A DNA stretch of 64,000 nt from Streptomyces sp. MMG1533 (GTDB taxonomy: Bacteria; Actinomycetota; Actinomycetes; Streptomycetales; Streptomycetaceae): assembly GCF_001279775.1 (NCBI RefSeq), contig NZ_LGDG01000284.1, forward strand, positions 1 to 64,000. Reading direction: 5' to 3'. Below, piece by piece: positions 16,801 through 29,783 of the stretch (positions are counted from its first letter, which is position 1; every line of letters starts with the position of its first letter). The translations under genes and the position numbers were made by a program. Under the pieces are notes generated by a model, which saw only the letters and a program-made list of their open reading frames with translations, was not told the DNA's origin and searched no databases.

Positions 16801-16803
16801 CAT

Positions 16804-17553
16804 ATGGCCCGTGATCGCAATCCGTCCTGCCGCCACACCCGTGCTTTTGCGGTGTCCGTGGCGGCACTCACCGTCGGGGGGATGGCCCTCGCCGAGACGC
16901 CCGCCTCGGCAGCCGGCCTGCCGAAGGGGCACGACGTCTCTTCCCACCAGAAGAACGTCGACTGGCAGAAGGCCAGGACGAAGGGCGCCAAGTTCGTCTA
17001 CGTCAAGGCGACCGAGTCCACCACCTACCGCAACCCCTACTTCGGCCGGCAGTACAACGGCGCGCGCAACGCGGGCATCCTCCGCGGGGCATACCATTTC
17101 GCCCTGCCGAACAAGTCGTCCGGCACGTCGCAGGCGGCGCACTTCGTGCGCAACGGCGGCAGATGGAGTGCGGACGGCTGGACGCTGCCTCCCGCACTCG
17201 ACATCGAGTACAACCCGTACGACAAGAAGCACAAGTGCTACGGCCTGACCAAAGCGAAGATGGTCAGCTGGATCAAGTCGTTCAGCGACGAGACGAAGCG
17301 GCTCACCGGCCGCCGTCCGGTGATCTACACGACCACCCACTGGTGGAACACGTGCACCGGCAGCAGCCGCGCCTTCGCCTCGAACCACGCGCTGTGGGTC
17401 GCCCGTTACAACTCCGCGGACGCGGGAGCGCTGCCGGCCGGCTGGTCGTTCTGGACGATCTGGCAGTACGACAACAGCGGCAGTCTGCCGGGTGACCAGA
17501 ATCTCTTCAACGGGTCCATGACCCGGCTGAGGAAGTTCGCCGGAGGCAGTTGA
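16804..17553 (+). CDS. secreted GH25 lysozyme (N-acetylmuramidase)
   Basis: A 249-residue protein with a Sec signal peptide of about 37 residues (basic HTR, hydrophobic core, cleavage near ASAA). The mature part starts GLPKGHDVSSHQ (D44 in the first conserved Asp position) and contains the catalytic pair DIE (D133, E135) in PPALDIEYNP, YVKATEST and WQYDNSG. These are GH25 marks of Chalaropsis-type lysozymes, which cut the beta-1,4 bond between MurNAc and GlcNAc. Likely a role in cell-wall turnover or in attack on other bacteria. It lacks an extra cell-wall-binding domain, so it is a minimal single-domain enzyme. See its structured leader. Confidence 0.9.
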   Translation: MARDRNPSCRHTRAFAVSVAALTVGGMALAETPASAAGLPKGHDVSSHQKNVDWQKARTKGAKFVYVKATESTTYRNPYFGRQYNGARNAGILRGAYHFALPNKSSGTSQAAHFVRNGGRWSADGWTLPPALDIEYNPYDKKHKCYGLTKAKMVSWIKSFSDETKRLTGRRPVIYTTTHWWNTCTGSSRAFASNHALWVARYNSADAGALPAGWSFWTIWQYDNSGSLPGDQNLFNGSMTRLRKFAGGS

Positions 17554-17637
17554 CCGTGCGGCATCCGGGCCGCGCGGAGCGCCTGGGGTTCGACGGTGCG
17601 AGAACCATCGACTCCAGACACCGTGCGGTCCTGCTCA

Positions 17638-17659
17638 GTTCACCTTCCGTTCACCCAGG
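17638..17659 (+). promoter_or_regulatory. PHO box (PhoP binding site) before the phosphate transporter gene
   Basis: Two 11-base direct repeats lie side by side: GTTCACCTTCC (17638-17648) and GTTCACCCAGG (17649-17659), with a weaker GTTCATACG at 17668. This is the PhoP operator of Streptomyces (GTTCACC repeats every 11 bases). It sits 48-69 bases upstream of the start at 17707, in the right place to activate or repress transcription under phosphate limitation. Confidence 0.8.
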
Positions 17660-17706
17660 TTACCTACGTTCATACGACCAATGACCTCGAACGATTGCCT
17701 GGGTAA

Positions 17707-18954
17707 ATGGAAAACTTCTCGCTGATCCTCGCGATTGTGGTCGTAACCGCACTCGCGTTCGATTTCACGAACGGTTTCCACGACACCGCCAACGCGATGG
17801 CCACCACCATCTCGACCGGTGCACTCAAGCCCAAGGTCGCGGTGGCCATGTCCGCCGTGCTGAACCTTGTGGGCGCTTTCCTCTCCGTGGAGGTCGCCAA
17901 CACGATCTCCAAGGGTCTCGTCGACGAGACCGGCATCCGTCCCGAGGTCATCTTCGCCGCCCTGGTCGGCGCGATCCTCTGGAACCTGCTCACCTGGCTG
18001 GTCGGGCTCCCCTCCAGCTCCTCGCACGCCCTCATGGGCGGCCTGATCGGCGCCACCATCGCCTCGGCGGGCGTCGGCGCGGTGCACGGTGACGTCCTGG
18101 TCACCAAGGTCCTGATCCCGGCGATCGCCGCTCCGATCGTGGCCGGCCTGGCCGCGATGCTCGCCACGCGCCTGTCGTACCGCGTCGGCAAGAAGGCCGA
18201 CGGCAAGGCCGCCGAGAAGGGCTACCGCGCCGGCCAGATCGCCTCCGCGGGCCTGGTCTCGCTCGCCCACGGCACGAACGACGCGCAGAAGACGATGGGC
18301 ATCATCACCCTCGCCCTGGTCGCGGGCGGCGCCGTCGCCCCCGACTCCGACCCGCCCACCTGGGTCATCCTCTCCGCGGGCCTCGCCATCGCGCTCGGCA
18401 CCTACCTCGGCGGCTGGCGCATCATCCGCACCATGGGCAAGGGCCTGACCGACCTCCAGCCGCAGCAGGGCTTCGCCGCCCAGACCAGCGCGGCCACGGT
18501 CATCCTGGCCTCCTCCCACATCGGCTTCTCCCTCTCCACCACGCACTCCGTCTCCGGCTCGGTGATGGGCGCGGGCCTCGGCCGCAAGGGCGGCGTGGTC
18601 CGCTGGTCGACGGCCACCCGCATGTTCGTCGCCTGGGGCCTCACGCTCCCGGCCGCGGCCCTGGTCGGCGCGCTCGCGGAGTACGTGACCGGCATCGGTA
18701 CCTGGGGCACGGCCGTCGTCGCCGTCTTCCTGATCGCTTCCAGCGCCGCGATCTGGAAGCTCTCGCGCCGCGAGGTCGTCGACCACAGCAACGTCAACGA
18801 CGCCGAGGAGCCGGCCGGCGTGGTGACCACGGCGATCGCCGCCGTGACGCCGCCGCCCACGGGCACGGTGGCCGAGGACCTCACGGCCACGATCCCGGCG
18901 CCGGCCGCGGCCAACGCCGCCGACCCCGCGGCCCCTTCGGCCACCACCGTCTGA
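17707..18954 (+). CDS. pit: low-affinity inorganic phosphate transporter (Pit family)
   Basis: A 415-residue membrane protein with about ten transmembrane segments. It has both Pit repeats: GFHDTANAMATTIS near residue 23 and AHGTNDAQKTMGI near residue 190, and LPSSSSHALMGG/STTHSVSGSVMG. Pit proteins move a metal-phosphate complex with protons. The C-terminal 50 residues are a Pro/Ala/Thr-rich cytoplasmic tail of no known function. It is preceded by a PHO box and followed 43 bases later by a small membrane protein gene. I recall the S. coelicolor counterpart as pitH2. Confidence 0.93.
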   Translation: MENFSLILAIVVVTALAFDFTNGFHDTANAMATTISTGALKPKVAVAMSAVLNLVGAFLSVEVANTISKGLVDETGIRPEVIFAALVGAILWNLLTWLVGLPSSSSHALMGGLIGATIASAGVGAVHGDVLVTKVLIPAIAAPIVAGLAAMLATRLSYRVGKKADGKAAEKGYRAGQIASAGLVSLAHGTNDAQKTMGIITLALVAGGAVAPDSDPPTWVILSAGLAIALGTYLGGWRIIRTMGKGLTDLQPQQGFAAQTSAATVILASSHIGFSLSTTHSVSGSVMGAGLGRKGGVVRWSTATRMFVAWGLTLPAAALVGALAEYVTGIGTWGTAVVAVFLIASSAAIWKLSRREVVDHSNVNDAEEPAGVVTTAIAAVTPPPTGTVAEDLTATIPAPAAANAADPAAPSATTV

Positions 18955-18997
18955 GCCCCGCCACCCAGGCACCACCCCTCCTGAAGGAAGAACCAGC

Positions 18998-19219
18998 ATG
19001 AAGATCGACTGGGCGGCCCTCGGCTCCGTCTTCGGCGTCAGCCTCGTAATCACCGTGGCCCTCGTGGCCCTCTTCACCCTCGGCATCGTCGGCCTGTCCC
19101 GCCAGGAGCGGGCGGCGGCCCAGGGCGGGTCCGCGGGGCTGGCGGCGACAGGGGCGTACGCGTGCTTCGCGGCGTGTGCGGCGGCTGTGGGGTACGGGAT
19201 CTATCTGATCGTGGCCTGA
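18998..19219 (+). CDS. small membrane protein downstream of pit
   Basis: A 73-residue protein with two hydrophobic helices (SVFGVSLVITVALVALFTLG and ACFAACAAAVGYGIYLIV) joined by a polar loop. It has a GAAGGAAGAA-type purine tract before the ATG and follows pit closely, so it is likely co-transcribed. A conserved neighbour of pit in Streptomyces; function unknown. Confidence 0.8.
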   Translation: MKIDWAALGSVFGVSLVITVALVALFTLGIVGLSRQERAAAQGGSAGLAATGAYACFAACAAAVGYGIYLIVA

Positions 19220-19266
19220 GTCCGCCCGACGCGCGGAGCGTCGGCACAGCGACTCGAGACACCGTT

Positions 19267-19302
19267 CCGTGGGGCGGGGAAGCATGCTTCCCCGCCCCAC
19301 GG
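19267..19302. terminator. perfect 36-bp palindrome, probable bidirectional terminator
   Basis: Bases 19267-19284 (starting CCGTGGGGCGGGG) pair perfectly with 19285-19302 (ending CCCCGCCCCACGG). The centre GCATGC leaves practically no loop, so RNA would form a 16-bp stem with a small loop. It lies 48 bases after the small membrane gene and before the cobalamin riboswitch, isolating pit from the cob operon. CTTTGTGT follows. Confidence 0.8.
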
Positions 19303-19369
19303 CTTTGTGTACGCATGTGGGCCTCAGCACACTCCTCCGCCCCAGGTCAACAGCAAGTTGACGGCCCTT

Positions 19370-19500
19370 CCAACCCCGTGGTGGACTGCCGGAGCCATGT
19401 ACGGCGGCAGGAGAGGAAGCCCGGTGTGAGTCCGGCGCGGTCCCGCCACTGTCACCGGGGTAGGAAGCCCCGGGAGCCAGGAACTCTCACCGCCGATCTC
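19370..19500 (+). ncRNA. cobalamin (B12) riboswitch upstream of cobD
   Basis: The conserved B12 aptamer core is plain: GGAAGCCCGGTGTGAGTCC, then GCGGTCCCGCCACTGT at 19436-19452, then GGAAGCCCC and the B12-box variant GAGCCAGGAACTCTCAC at 19474-19490. The aptamer is on the coding strand of the cob genes. It should repress the operon when adenosylcobalamin is abundant. A short inverted repeat CAGGG/CCCTG at 19508-19525, next to the leader ribosome binding site, may be part of the expression platform. Ends are approximate. Confidence 0.9.
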
Positions 19501-19542
19501 GTCGAACCAGGGCGTGGACACCCTGAGTGAGGACATATCGCC

Positions 19543-19602
19543 ATGCGCGGCTGCCGTTCGAGGTTCAACACCAGCACCCTGTCTGTGACAGCGGTCGGCT
19601 GA
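19543..19602 (+). CDS. 19-codon leader reading frame between riboswitch and cobD
   Basis: ATG at 19543 (with GAGGA about ten bases upstream) opens a 19-residue frame, MRGCRSRFNTSTLSVTAVG, ending in TGA at 19600-19602, 4 bases before the cobD ATG at 19607. cobD itself has no good ribosome binding site, so translation could be coupled through this frame. It may also be chance; only conservation would tell. Confidence 0.35.
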   Translation: MRGCRSRFNTSTLSVTAVG

Positions 19603-19606
19603 GTCC

Positions 19607-20548
19607 ATGCGTGCCGATCGCGTTTTCGCGTACGGCGCCGCCGCCGGCCTTCTCTGCGACCTCCTGCTGGGCGATCCACGCCGCGGGCATCCGGTCGCCG
19701 TGTTCGGGCGGGCCGCTGGTGCCGTGGAACGGGTGCTGTGGCGGGACCACCGGGGGTGGGGCGCGCTGCACGCCGTCGTGTGCGCCGGGGGCGCTGTTGC
19801 CCTGGGGGGCGTGGCCGCTCGCGCCGTCCGTACGTCCCCTGCCGTCTCCATCGCGCTGACCGGCGCCGCCACCTGGGCCGTCGTCGGGGGGACTTCGCTT
19901 GCCCGGGAGGCCCGGATCGTCGGGCGTGCCCTGGAAGCGGGGGACGTCGACGGGGCCCGGGCGCGGCTGCCGCATCTGTGCGGGCGGGATCCGCAGGCCC
20001 TCGACGCCGACGGGATCGCCCGGGCCGTGGTCGAGTCCGTCGCCGAGAACACCTCCGACGCCGTCGTGGGGGCGCTCGTCTGGGGGGCCGTCGGTGGCGT
20101 GCCGGGGCTGCTCGGGTTCCGGGCCGTCAACACCCTCGACGCCATGGTCGGGCACAAGTCGGCCAAGTACCGGCGATACGGGTGGGCTTCCGCCCGGCTC
20201 GACGACGTCGCGGGATGGCCCGGGGCGCGGCTGACCGCCGTACTGGCCGCGGTGGCGGGTCCGGATCCGCGGGGGGCCGTACGGGCCTGGCGTGCCGATG
20301 CCGCGAAGCATCCGAGCCCCAATGCCGGCCCCGTGGAGGCCTCGTTCGCGGGGGCGCTGGGGGTGCGGCTCGGCGGGACGCTGTCGTACGGGGGCCGGGT
20401 GGAGCACCGGCCCGTGCTGAATGACGAAGGGCGCGCCGTCGCCGTCCAGGACATCGAACGGGCCGTACGACTGTCCCGTAGCGTCGGTTGGCTCGCGCTC
20501 GGAGTCAGCGTCGCCGCACGGCTCGTGGCGAAGGGGCGTATGTCATGA
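19607..20548 (+). CDS. cobD: adenosylcobinamide-phosphate synthase CobD (CbiB type)
   Basis: A 313-residue membrane protein. It begins [23 protein letters not shown], contains GHPVAVFGR, the motif [36 protein letters not shown] and [17 protein letters not shown], all typical of CobD/CbiB. It joins aminopropanol (phosphate) to adenosylcobyric acid. First gene of the operon after the riboswitch. Its stop overlaps the cobQ ATG. Confidence 0.92.
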   Translation: MRADRVFAYGAAAGLLCDLLLGDPRRGHPVAVFGRAAGAVERVLWRDHRGWGALHAVVCAGGAVALGGVAARAVRTSPAVSIALTGAATWAVVGGTSLAREARIVGRALEAGDVDGARARLPHLCGRDPQALDADGIARAVVESVAENTSDAVVGALVWGAVGGVPGLLGFRAVNTLDAMVGHKSAKYRRYGWASARLDDVAGWPGARLTAVLAAVAGPDPRGAVRAWRADAAKHPSPNAGPVEASFAGALGVRLGGTLSYGGRVEHRPVLNDEGRAVAVQDIERAVRLSRSVGWLALGVSVAARLVAKGRMS

Positions 20549-22049
20549 ACGGTGGTCTTCTCGTCGCCGGCACCACCTCCGACGCGGGCAAGAGTGTCGT
20601 CACCGCCGGGATCTGTCGGTGGCTGGTGCGGCAGGGGGTCAAGGTGGCGCCCTTCAAGGCGCAGAACATGTCCCTCAATTCGTTCGTGACCAGGGAAGGG
20701 GCCGAGATCGGGCGGGCCCAGGCGATGCAGGCCCAGGCCTGTCGGGTCGAGCCGACGGCGCTCATGAATCCCGTGCTGCTGAAGCCGGGCGGCGAGCAGA
20801 GCAGTCAGGTCGTGCTGCTCGGGAAGCCGGTCGGTGAGCTCAGCGCGCGTGGGTATCACGGGGGGCGGCAGCAGAAGCTTCTCGGGACCGTTCTCGACTG
20901 TCTCGCCGAGTTGCGGGGCACGTATGACGCGGTGATTTGTGAGGGGGCCGGGAGCCCCGCCGAGATCAATCTGCGGCGGACGGACATCGTGAACATGGGG
21001 ATCGCCCGGAACGCCGGGCTGCCTGTGCTGGTGGTGGGTGACATCGACCGTGGCGGGGTCTTCGCCTCCTTCTTCGGCACCGTCGCGCTGCTCTCACCGG
21101 AGGACCAGGCGCTCGTCGCCGGGTTCCTCGTCAACAAGTTCCGGGGGGACGTGTCGCTCCTGGAGCCGGGCCTGGACATGCTGCACGGGCTCACCGGGCG
21201 GCACACGTACGGCGTCCTGCCCTTCCGGCACGGGCTCGGCATCGACGAGGAGGACGGGCTGCGGGTGTCGTTGCGGGGAACCGTACGGGAGTCGAACACG
21301 GCCCCGCCCGTCGGCGAAGACGTCCTGCGCGTCGCCGTCTGCGCGATCCCCCTCATGTCCAACTTCACCGACGTGGACGCCCTGGCCGCCGAACCGGGCG
21401 TCGTCGTGCGGTTCGTGGACCGGCCGGAGGAACTGGCGGACGCCGACCTCGTGGTGATTCCGGGGACCCGGGGGACGGTCCGGGCGCTGGAGTGGCTGCG
21501 GGAGCGGGGGCTTGCGGAAGCCATCGTCCGAAGGGCCGCCGAGCAAAAGCCCGTCCTCGGCATCTGCGGCGGCTTCCAGGTCCTCGGCGAGCACATCGAG
21601 GACGACGTCGAGAGCCGGCGCGGGCAGGTCGACGGGCTCGGAATCCTCCCCGTCCGTGTGCGGTTCGCCCGCGAGAAGACCCTCACCCGGCCCGTCGGCG
21701 AGGCCCTCGGCGAGCACGTCGAGGGGTACGAGATCCATCACGGGGTCGCCGAGATCAATGGCGGGGATCCCTTCCTGGACGGCTGCCGGGTCGGTGGCAC
21801 CTGGGGCACCCACTGGCACGGCTCGCTGGAGTCGGACGGATTCCGGCGGGCGTTCCTGCGCGAGGTGGCGGCCGCCGCGGGCCGTCGTTTCGTGCCGGCC
21901 GCCGACACCTCGTTCGCCGCGCTGCGCGAGGAGCAGCTCGACCGGCTCGGCGACCTGATCGAACAGCACGCGGACACGGACGCGCTGTGGCGGCTCATCG
22001 AGTCCGGCGCGCCGCAAGGACTGCCTTTCATTCCACCGGGAGCGCCCGC

Positions 22050-22053
<4 letters not shown>
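20545..22053 (+). CDS. cobQ: cobyric acid synthase CobQ
   Basis: A 502-residue glutamine amidotransferase. Residues 1-230 are the BioD-like ATPase ([10 protein letters not shown]-loop; [12 protein letters not shown]), the rest a class I GATase with GICGGFQ (catalytic Cys) and [14 protein letters not shown] with the His. It amidates cobyrinic acid a,c-diamide at four positions. ATG 20545 overlaps the cobD stop by ATGA. Confidence 0.93.
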
Positions 22054-25717
<3,664 letters not shown>

Positions 25718-25721
<4 letters not shown>

Positions 25722-27721
25722 GTACCCCGTTCCCGTTCACGGCCGTCGTCGGCCAGGACGACCTGCGCCTCGCGCTGCTGCTGAACGCCGTGTCCCCGGC
25801 GGTCGGCGGTGTGCTGGTGCGCGGCGAGAAGGGCACCGCCAAGTCGACGGCGGTGCGGGCCCTTTCGGCGCTGCTGCCGGAGGTCTTGGTCGTTTCCGGC
25901 TGCCGATTCTCGTGCGACCCCGCGGGGCCGGACCCCGCCTGCCCCGACGGGCCGCACGAGCCCGGCAACGGCACCGCGCGCCCGGCCCGCATGGTCGAAC
26001 TCCCCGTCGGGGCCTCCGAGGACCGGCTCGTCGGCGCCCTCGACATCGAGCGGGCGCTCGCCGAGGGCGTGAAGGCCTTCGAGCCCGGACTGCTCGCCGA
26101 CGCGCACCGCGGGATCCTCTACGTCGACGAGGTCAACCTCCTCCACGACCACCTCGTCGACCTGCTCCTCGACGCGGCGGCGATGGGTGCGTCGTACGTC
26201 GAACGCGAGGGCGTCTCCGTACGGCATGCCTCGAAGTTCCTGCTCGTCGGGACCATGAACCCCGAAGAGGGCGAGCTGCGGCCGCAGTTGCTCGACCGGT
26301 TCGGGCTGACCGTCGAGGTCGCGGCCTCGCGGGAGCCCGACCAGCGGGTGGAGGTCGTACGTCGGCGGCTCGCGTACGACGACGACCCGGCCGGCTTCGC
26401 CGCGCGGTGGGCCGACGAGGAGACCGCCGTACGGGCGCGGATCGTGGCGGCGCGGGAGCTGCTGCCGTCGGTGCTGCTGGGCGACGGGGCGCTCAGGCAG
26501 ATCGCGGCGACCTGTGCCGCCTTCGAGGTGGACGGCATGCGGGCCGACATCGTGATGGCTCGGACGGCGACCGCACTGGCCGCGTGGGCCGGGCGGACCG
26601 AGGTGATCGCGGAGGACGTACGGCAGGCCGCGCTGCTCGCGCTGCCGCACCGCAGGCGTCGTAATCCCTTTGACGCGCCCGGACTTGACGAGGACAAGCT
26701 CGACGAGACCCTCGAGGAGTTCGGGGGCGACTCCGGCGAGGAGGATCCGGATCCCGACGGGCCCGGTGGCGGTGGCGGGCAGCCGCCGTCGGAGGACGGC
26801 CCTGAGGGAGGCGACACCGGTGCGCGGCCCGAGGCCGGGGAGGAGGGCGGCGAGCCGCAGCCTTCCGGTGGCGGCTCGGGTGAGCAGCAGCCGGCCCGGG
26901 CCTCCGAGCCCTTCCGTACCAAGGTGCTGAGCGTGCCCGGACTCGGTGAGGGGGCCGCCGGGCGGCGTTCGCGGGCGCGGACCGAGCACGGGCGGACGAC
27001 CGGGGCCCGGCGACCCCGAGGGGCGCTGACCAAGCTGCACCTGGCGGCGACCGTACAGGCGGCCGCGCCGCATCAGCGGGCGCGGGGGCGGTCGGGGCGC
27101 GGTCTCGTCGTACGCCGTGACGATCTGCGGCAGGCGACGCGGGAAGGACGCGAGGGGAATCTCGTGCTGTTCGTCGTCGATGCGTCGGGCTCGATGGCGG
27201 CTCGGCAGCGGATGAGCGCGGTGAAGGGCGCCGTGCTGTCGCTGCTGCTCGATGCCTACCAGCGGCGGGACAAGGTGGGGCTGGTGACCTTCCGCGGGTC
27301 CGCCGCCGAGGTCGCGTTGCCGCCGACCTCGTCCGTCGACGCCGCGGCGGTTCGGCTGGAGTCGCTGCCCACCGGTGGACGGACGCCGCTCGCGGCGGGC
27401 CTGCTGCGGGCGCACGAGGTGCTGCGGGTGGAGCGGCTGCGGGATCCCGCGCGGCGCGCGCTGGTCGTGGTCGTGACCGACGGTCGCGCCACGGGTGGGC
27501 CGGAGCCGGTGGCGCTCGCCGGGCGTGCGGCTCGGCTGTTCGCGGCCGAGGGGGTCGCCTCCGTGGTCGTGGACTGCGAGTCGGGGCCCGTGCGGCTGGG
27601 GCTGGCCGGGCAGCTCGCGGGTGAGCTGGGTGGTACGGCGGTGACGCTGGACGAGCTGCGGGCGGACTCCATCGCCGGGCTGGTCAGGGAAGTTCAGGGC
27701 AATTCGAGGAGGGCCGCGTAA
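25718..27721 (+). CDS. fused chelatase AAA+/VWA subunit (ChlI-ChlD like)
   Basis: A 667-residue protein. The N-terminal AAA+ domain has Walker A GEKGTAKST (36-44), the typical Cys-rich insert, and Walker B LYVDEVNLL. A Gly/Pro/Glu-rich acidic linker spans about residues 320-430, then a von Willebrand A domain with MIDAS DASGS (488-492). BchI-D fusions of this kind supply the ATPase for CobN in actinobacteria, replacing CobS and CobT. GTG 25718 overlaps the cobN stop. Confidence 0.9.
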
Positions 27722-28320
27722 TGCCGCAGGGGCAGCCGAGTGTCGTGCCGGAGGACGGTCTGACGACCCGTCAGCGTCGTAACCGGCCTCTCGTCGTCGT
27801 GCACACGGGGATCGGGAAGGGCAAGTCCACCGCTGCTTTCGGGCTTGCGCTGCGCGCCTGGAACCAGGGGTGGCCGATCGGGGTGTTCCAGTTCGTCAAG
27901 TCGGCGAAGTGGAAGGTCGGCGAGGAGAACGCGCTGCGGGTGCTGGGGGCCAGTGGTGAAGGCGGGTCCGTCGACTGGCACAAGATGGGCGAGGGCTGGT
28001 CGTGGGTGCAGCGCGACGCGCAGATGGACAACGAGGAGAAGGCCCGCGAGGGCTGGGAGCAGGTCAAGCGGAACCTGGCCGCCGAGACGTACAGGCTGTA
28101 TGTGCTGGACGAGTTCGCGTACCCCATGCACTGGGGGTGGATCGATGTCGATGAGGTCGTCTCCGTGCTGCGGGACCGGCCCGGGACCCAGCATGTGGTG
28201 ATCACCGGGCGCAATGCTCCCGAGAAGCTCGTCGAGTTCGCCGATCTTGTGACCGACATGTCCAAGGTCAAGCACCCGATGGACGCCGGGCAGAAGGGGC
28301 AGAGGGGCATCGAGTGGTGA
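27721..28320 (+). CDS. cobO: corrinoid adenosyltransferase CobO (CobA type)
   Basis: A 199-residue protein with the ATP-binding motif HTGIGKGKSTAAFG (residues 28-41), FVKSAKWKVGEENAL, YVLDEFAYPMHWGWID and VVITGRNAP. It transfers the adenosyl group of ATP to cob(I)yrinic acid a,c-diamide. Its ATG overlaps the previous stop (TAATG), so translation is coupled. Confidence 0.94.
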   Translation: MPQGQPSVVPEDGLTTRQRRNRPLVVVHTGIGKGKSTAAFGLALRAWNQGWPIGVFQFVKSAKWKVGEENALRVLGASGEGGSVDWHKMGEGWSWVQRDAQMDNEEKAREGWEQVKRNLAAETYRLYVLDEFAYPMHWGWIDVDEVVSVLRDRPGTQHVVITGRNAPEKLVEFADLVTDMSKVKHPMDAGQKGQRGIEW

Positions 28321-29783
28321 CTGCTTCCGTCCCTCGGCTGGTCATTGCCGCGCCCTCTTCGGGCAGCGGCAAGACCACCGTTGCCACGGGGTTGATGGCC
28401 GCGCTCGCCGCGCGGGGGCTTGCCGTGTCCCCGCACAAGGTCGGGCCGGACTACATCGACCCCGGGTATCACACGCTCGCCACCGGGCGGGTGGGGCGGA
28501 ATCTCGACGCGTATCTGTGCGGAGCCGAGCTGATCGGGCCGTTGTTCGCGCATGGCGCGCGGGGGTGTGACATCGCCGTCGTCGAGGGTGTGATGGGGCT
28601 GTACGACGGGGCCGCCGGGGAGGGTGAACTGGCGTCCACCGCTCATGTGGCGAAGTTGCTGCGGGCGCCGGTGGTGCTGGTCGTCGACGCGTCGTCGCAG
28701 TCGCGGTCGGTGGCGGCGCTGGTGCACGGGTTCGCGTCGTGGGATCCGGAGGTGCGGGTCGGGGGCGTGATCCTGAACAAGGTCGCGTCCGATCGGCACG
28801 AGGAGCTGCTGCGGGAGGCGTTGGACTCCGCCGGGGTGCCGGTACTGGGGGTGTTGCGGCGGGTGGCTCAGGTGTCGACGCCGTCGCGGCATTTGGGGTT
28901 GGTGCCGGTTGCCGAGCGGCAGGGGGCAGCTGTCGAGGCCGTTGCCGCGATGGCCGAGCAGGTGCGTGCCGGGTGTGATCTGGAGGCGTTGGTTGCGCTG
29001 GCGCGAGGTGCTGGTGCGTTGTCCTGTGCGGCTTGGGATGCGGCTGAGGTCCTGGTTTCCTCGCCCCCGCCGCCCCTTCCCGTCCCGTCCCTGGGGGCTG
29101 CGCCCCCAGACCCCCCTTCGGCCCTGAAGGGGCCTTGTCCTCAAACGCCGGACGGGCTGGGTGCGGCCGGCCCGGGCTCAAGGGTGCGGATCGCTGTCGC
29201 CGGAGGGGCCGCGTTCACGTTCTCCTATGCGGAGCACTCCGAGTTGCTCGGCGCCGCCGGAGCTGAGGTCGTCGTTTTCGATCCTCTCCGTGATGAGCAA
29301 CTGCCGGACCGAACCGGCGGGTTGGTCATCGGCGGCGGATTCCCCGAGGTGTACGCCGCCGAGCTGTCCGCCAACGAGCCGCTGCGCAAGGCCGTTGCCG
29401 AACTCGCCCTCGGTGGTGCTCCGATCGCCGCGGAGTGTGCCGGGCTCCTCTATCTCTGCCGTGAGCTCGACGGGCAGCCCATGTGCGGGGTGCTCGATGC
29501 CACCGCACGGATGGGCGAGCGGCTCACCCTCGGCTACCGGGACGCCGTGGCCGTGAGTGACAGTGTGCTTGCCGCCGCGGGGACGCGGATGCGCGGGCAC
29601 GAGTTTCATCGGACGGTCGTGGAGCCGGGGGCGGGGGACGCTCCCGCCTGGGGTGTGCGGACCCCGAACCGGCGGGTCGAAGGTTTTGTGGAGCGCGCGG
29701 TGCACGCGAGTTATCTGCACACGCACTGGGCGTCGGAGCCCGGTGTCGCCCGTAGGTTCGTGGAGAGGTGCCGGACGTCATGA
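28317..29783 (+). CDS. cobB: cobyrinate a,c-diamide synthase CobB with a repeat-derived insertion
   Basis: A 488-residue glutamine amidotransferase. The BioD-like ATPase half has PSSGSGKTTVATGL, PHKVGPDYIDPGYH and GLYDG; the GATase half has AECAGLLYL (catalytic C374) and SYLHTHWASEP (H468, H470). Between them, residues about 244-282 are a Pro/Gly-rich stretch encoded by a Streptomyces repetitive element at 29046-29160 that keeps the frame open. That segment is not expected in the family and is probably a tolerated linker. GTG 28317 overlaps the cobO stop; a GTG at 28314 is also possible. Confidence 0.92.
   Translation: MTASVPRLVIAAPSSGSGKTTVATGLMAALAARGLAVSPHKVGPDYIDPGYHTLATGRVGRNLDAYLCGAELIGPLFAHGARGCDIAVVEGVMGLYDGAAGEGELASTAHVAKLLRAPVVLVVDASSQSRSVAALVHGFASWDPEVRVGGVILNKVASDRHEELLREALDSAGVPVLGVLRRVAQVSTPSRHLGLVPVAERQGAAVEAVAAMAEQVRAGCDLEALVALARGAGALSCAAWDAAEVLVSSPPPPLPVPSLGAAPPDPPSALKGPCPQTPDGLGAAGPGSRVRIAVAGGAAFTFSYAEHSELLGAAGAEVVVFDPLRDEQLPDRTGGLVIGGGFPEVYAAELSANEPLRKAVAELALGGAPIAAECAGLLYLCRELDGQPMCGVLDATARMGERLTLGYRDAVAVSDSVLAAAGTRMRGHEFHRTVVEPGAGDAPAWGVRTPNRRVEGFVERAVHASYLHTHWASEPGVARRFVERCRTS
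29046..29160 (+). repeat. Streptomyces intergenic-type repeat inside cobB
   Basis: Begins GAGGTCCTGGTTTCCTCG, contains the palindrome CTGGGGGCTGCGCCCCCAG and GGCCCTGAAGGGGCC, and ends ACGCCGGACGGGCTGG. This composition is that of repeats often seen between Streptomyces genes. A shorter relative, GAGGTCCTGGTTTCTTCG...CGCCGGACGGGC, lies at 59024-59070. Confidence 0.75.

Noticed and set aside
28983..29170. CobB as a pseudogene broken by an insertion
   Set aside because: The element keeps the reading frame and both halves retain their catalytic motifs, so the gene is probably functional.
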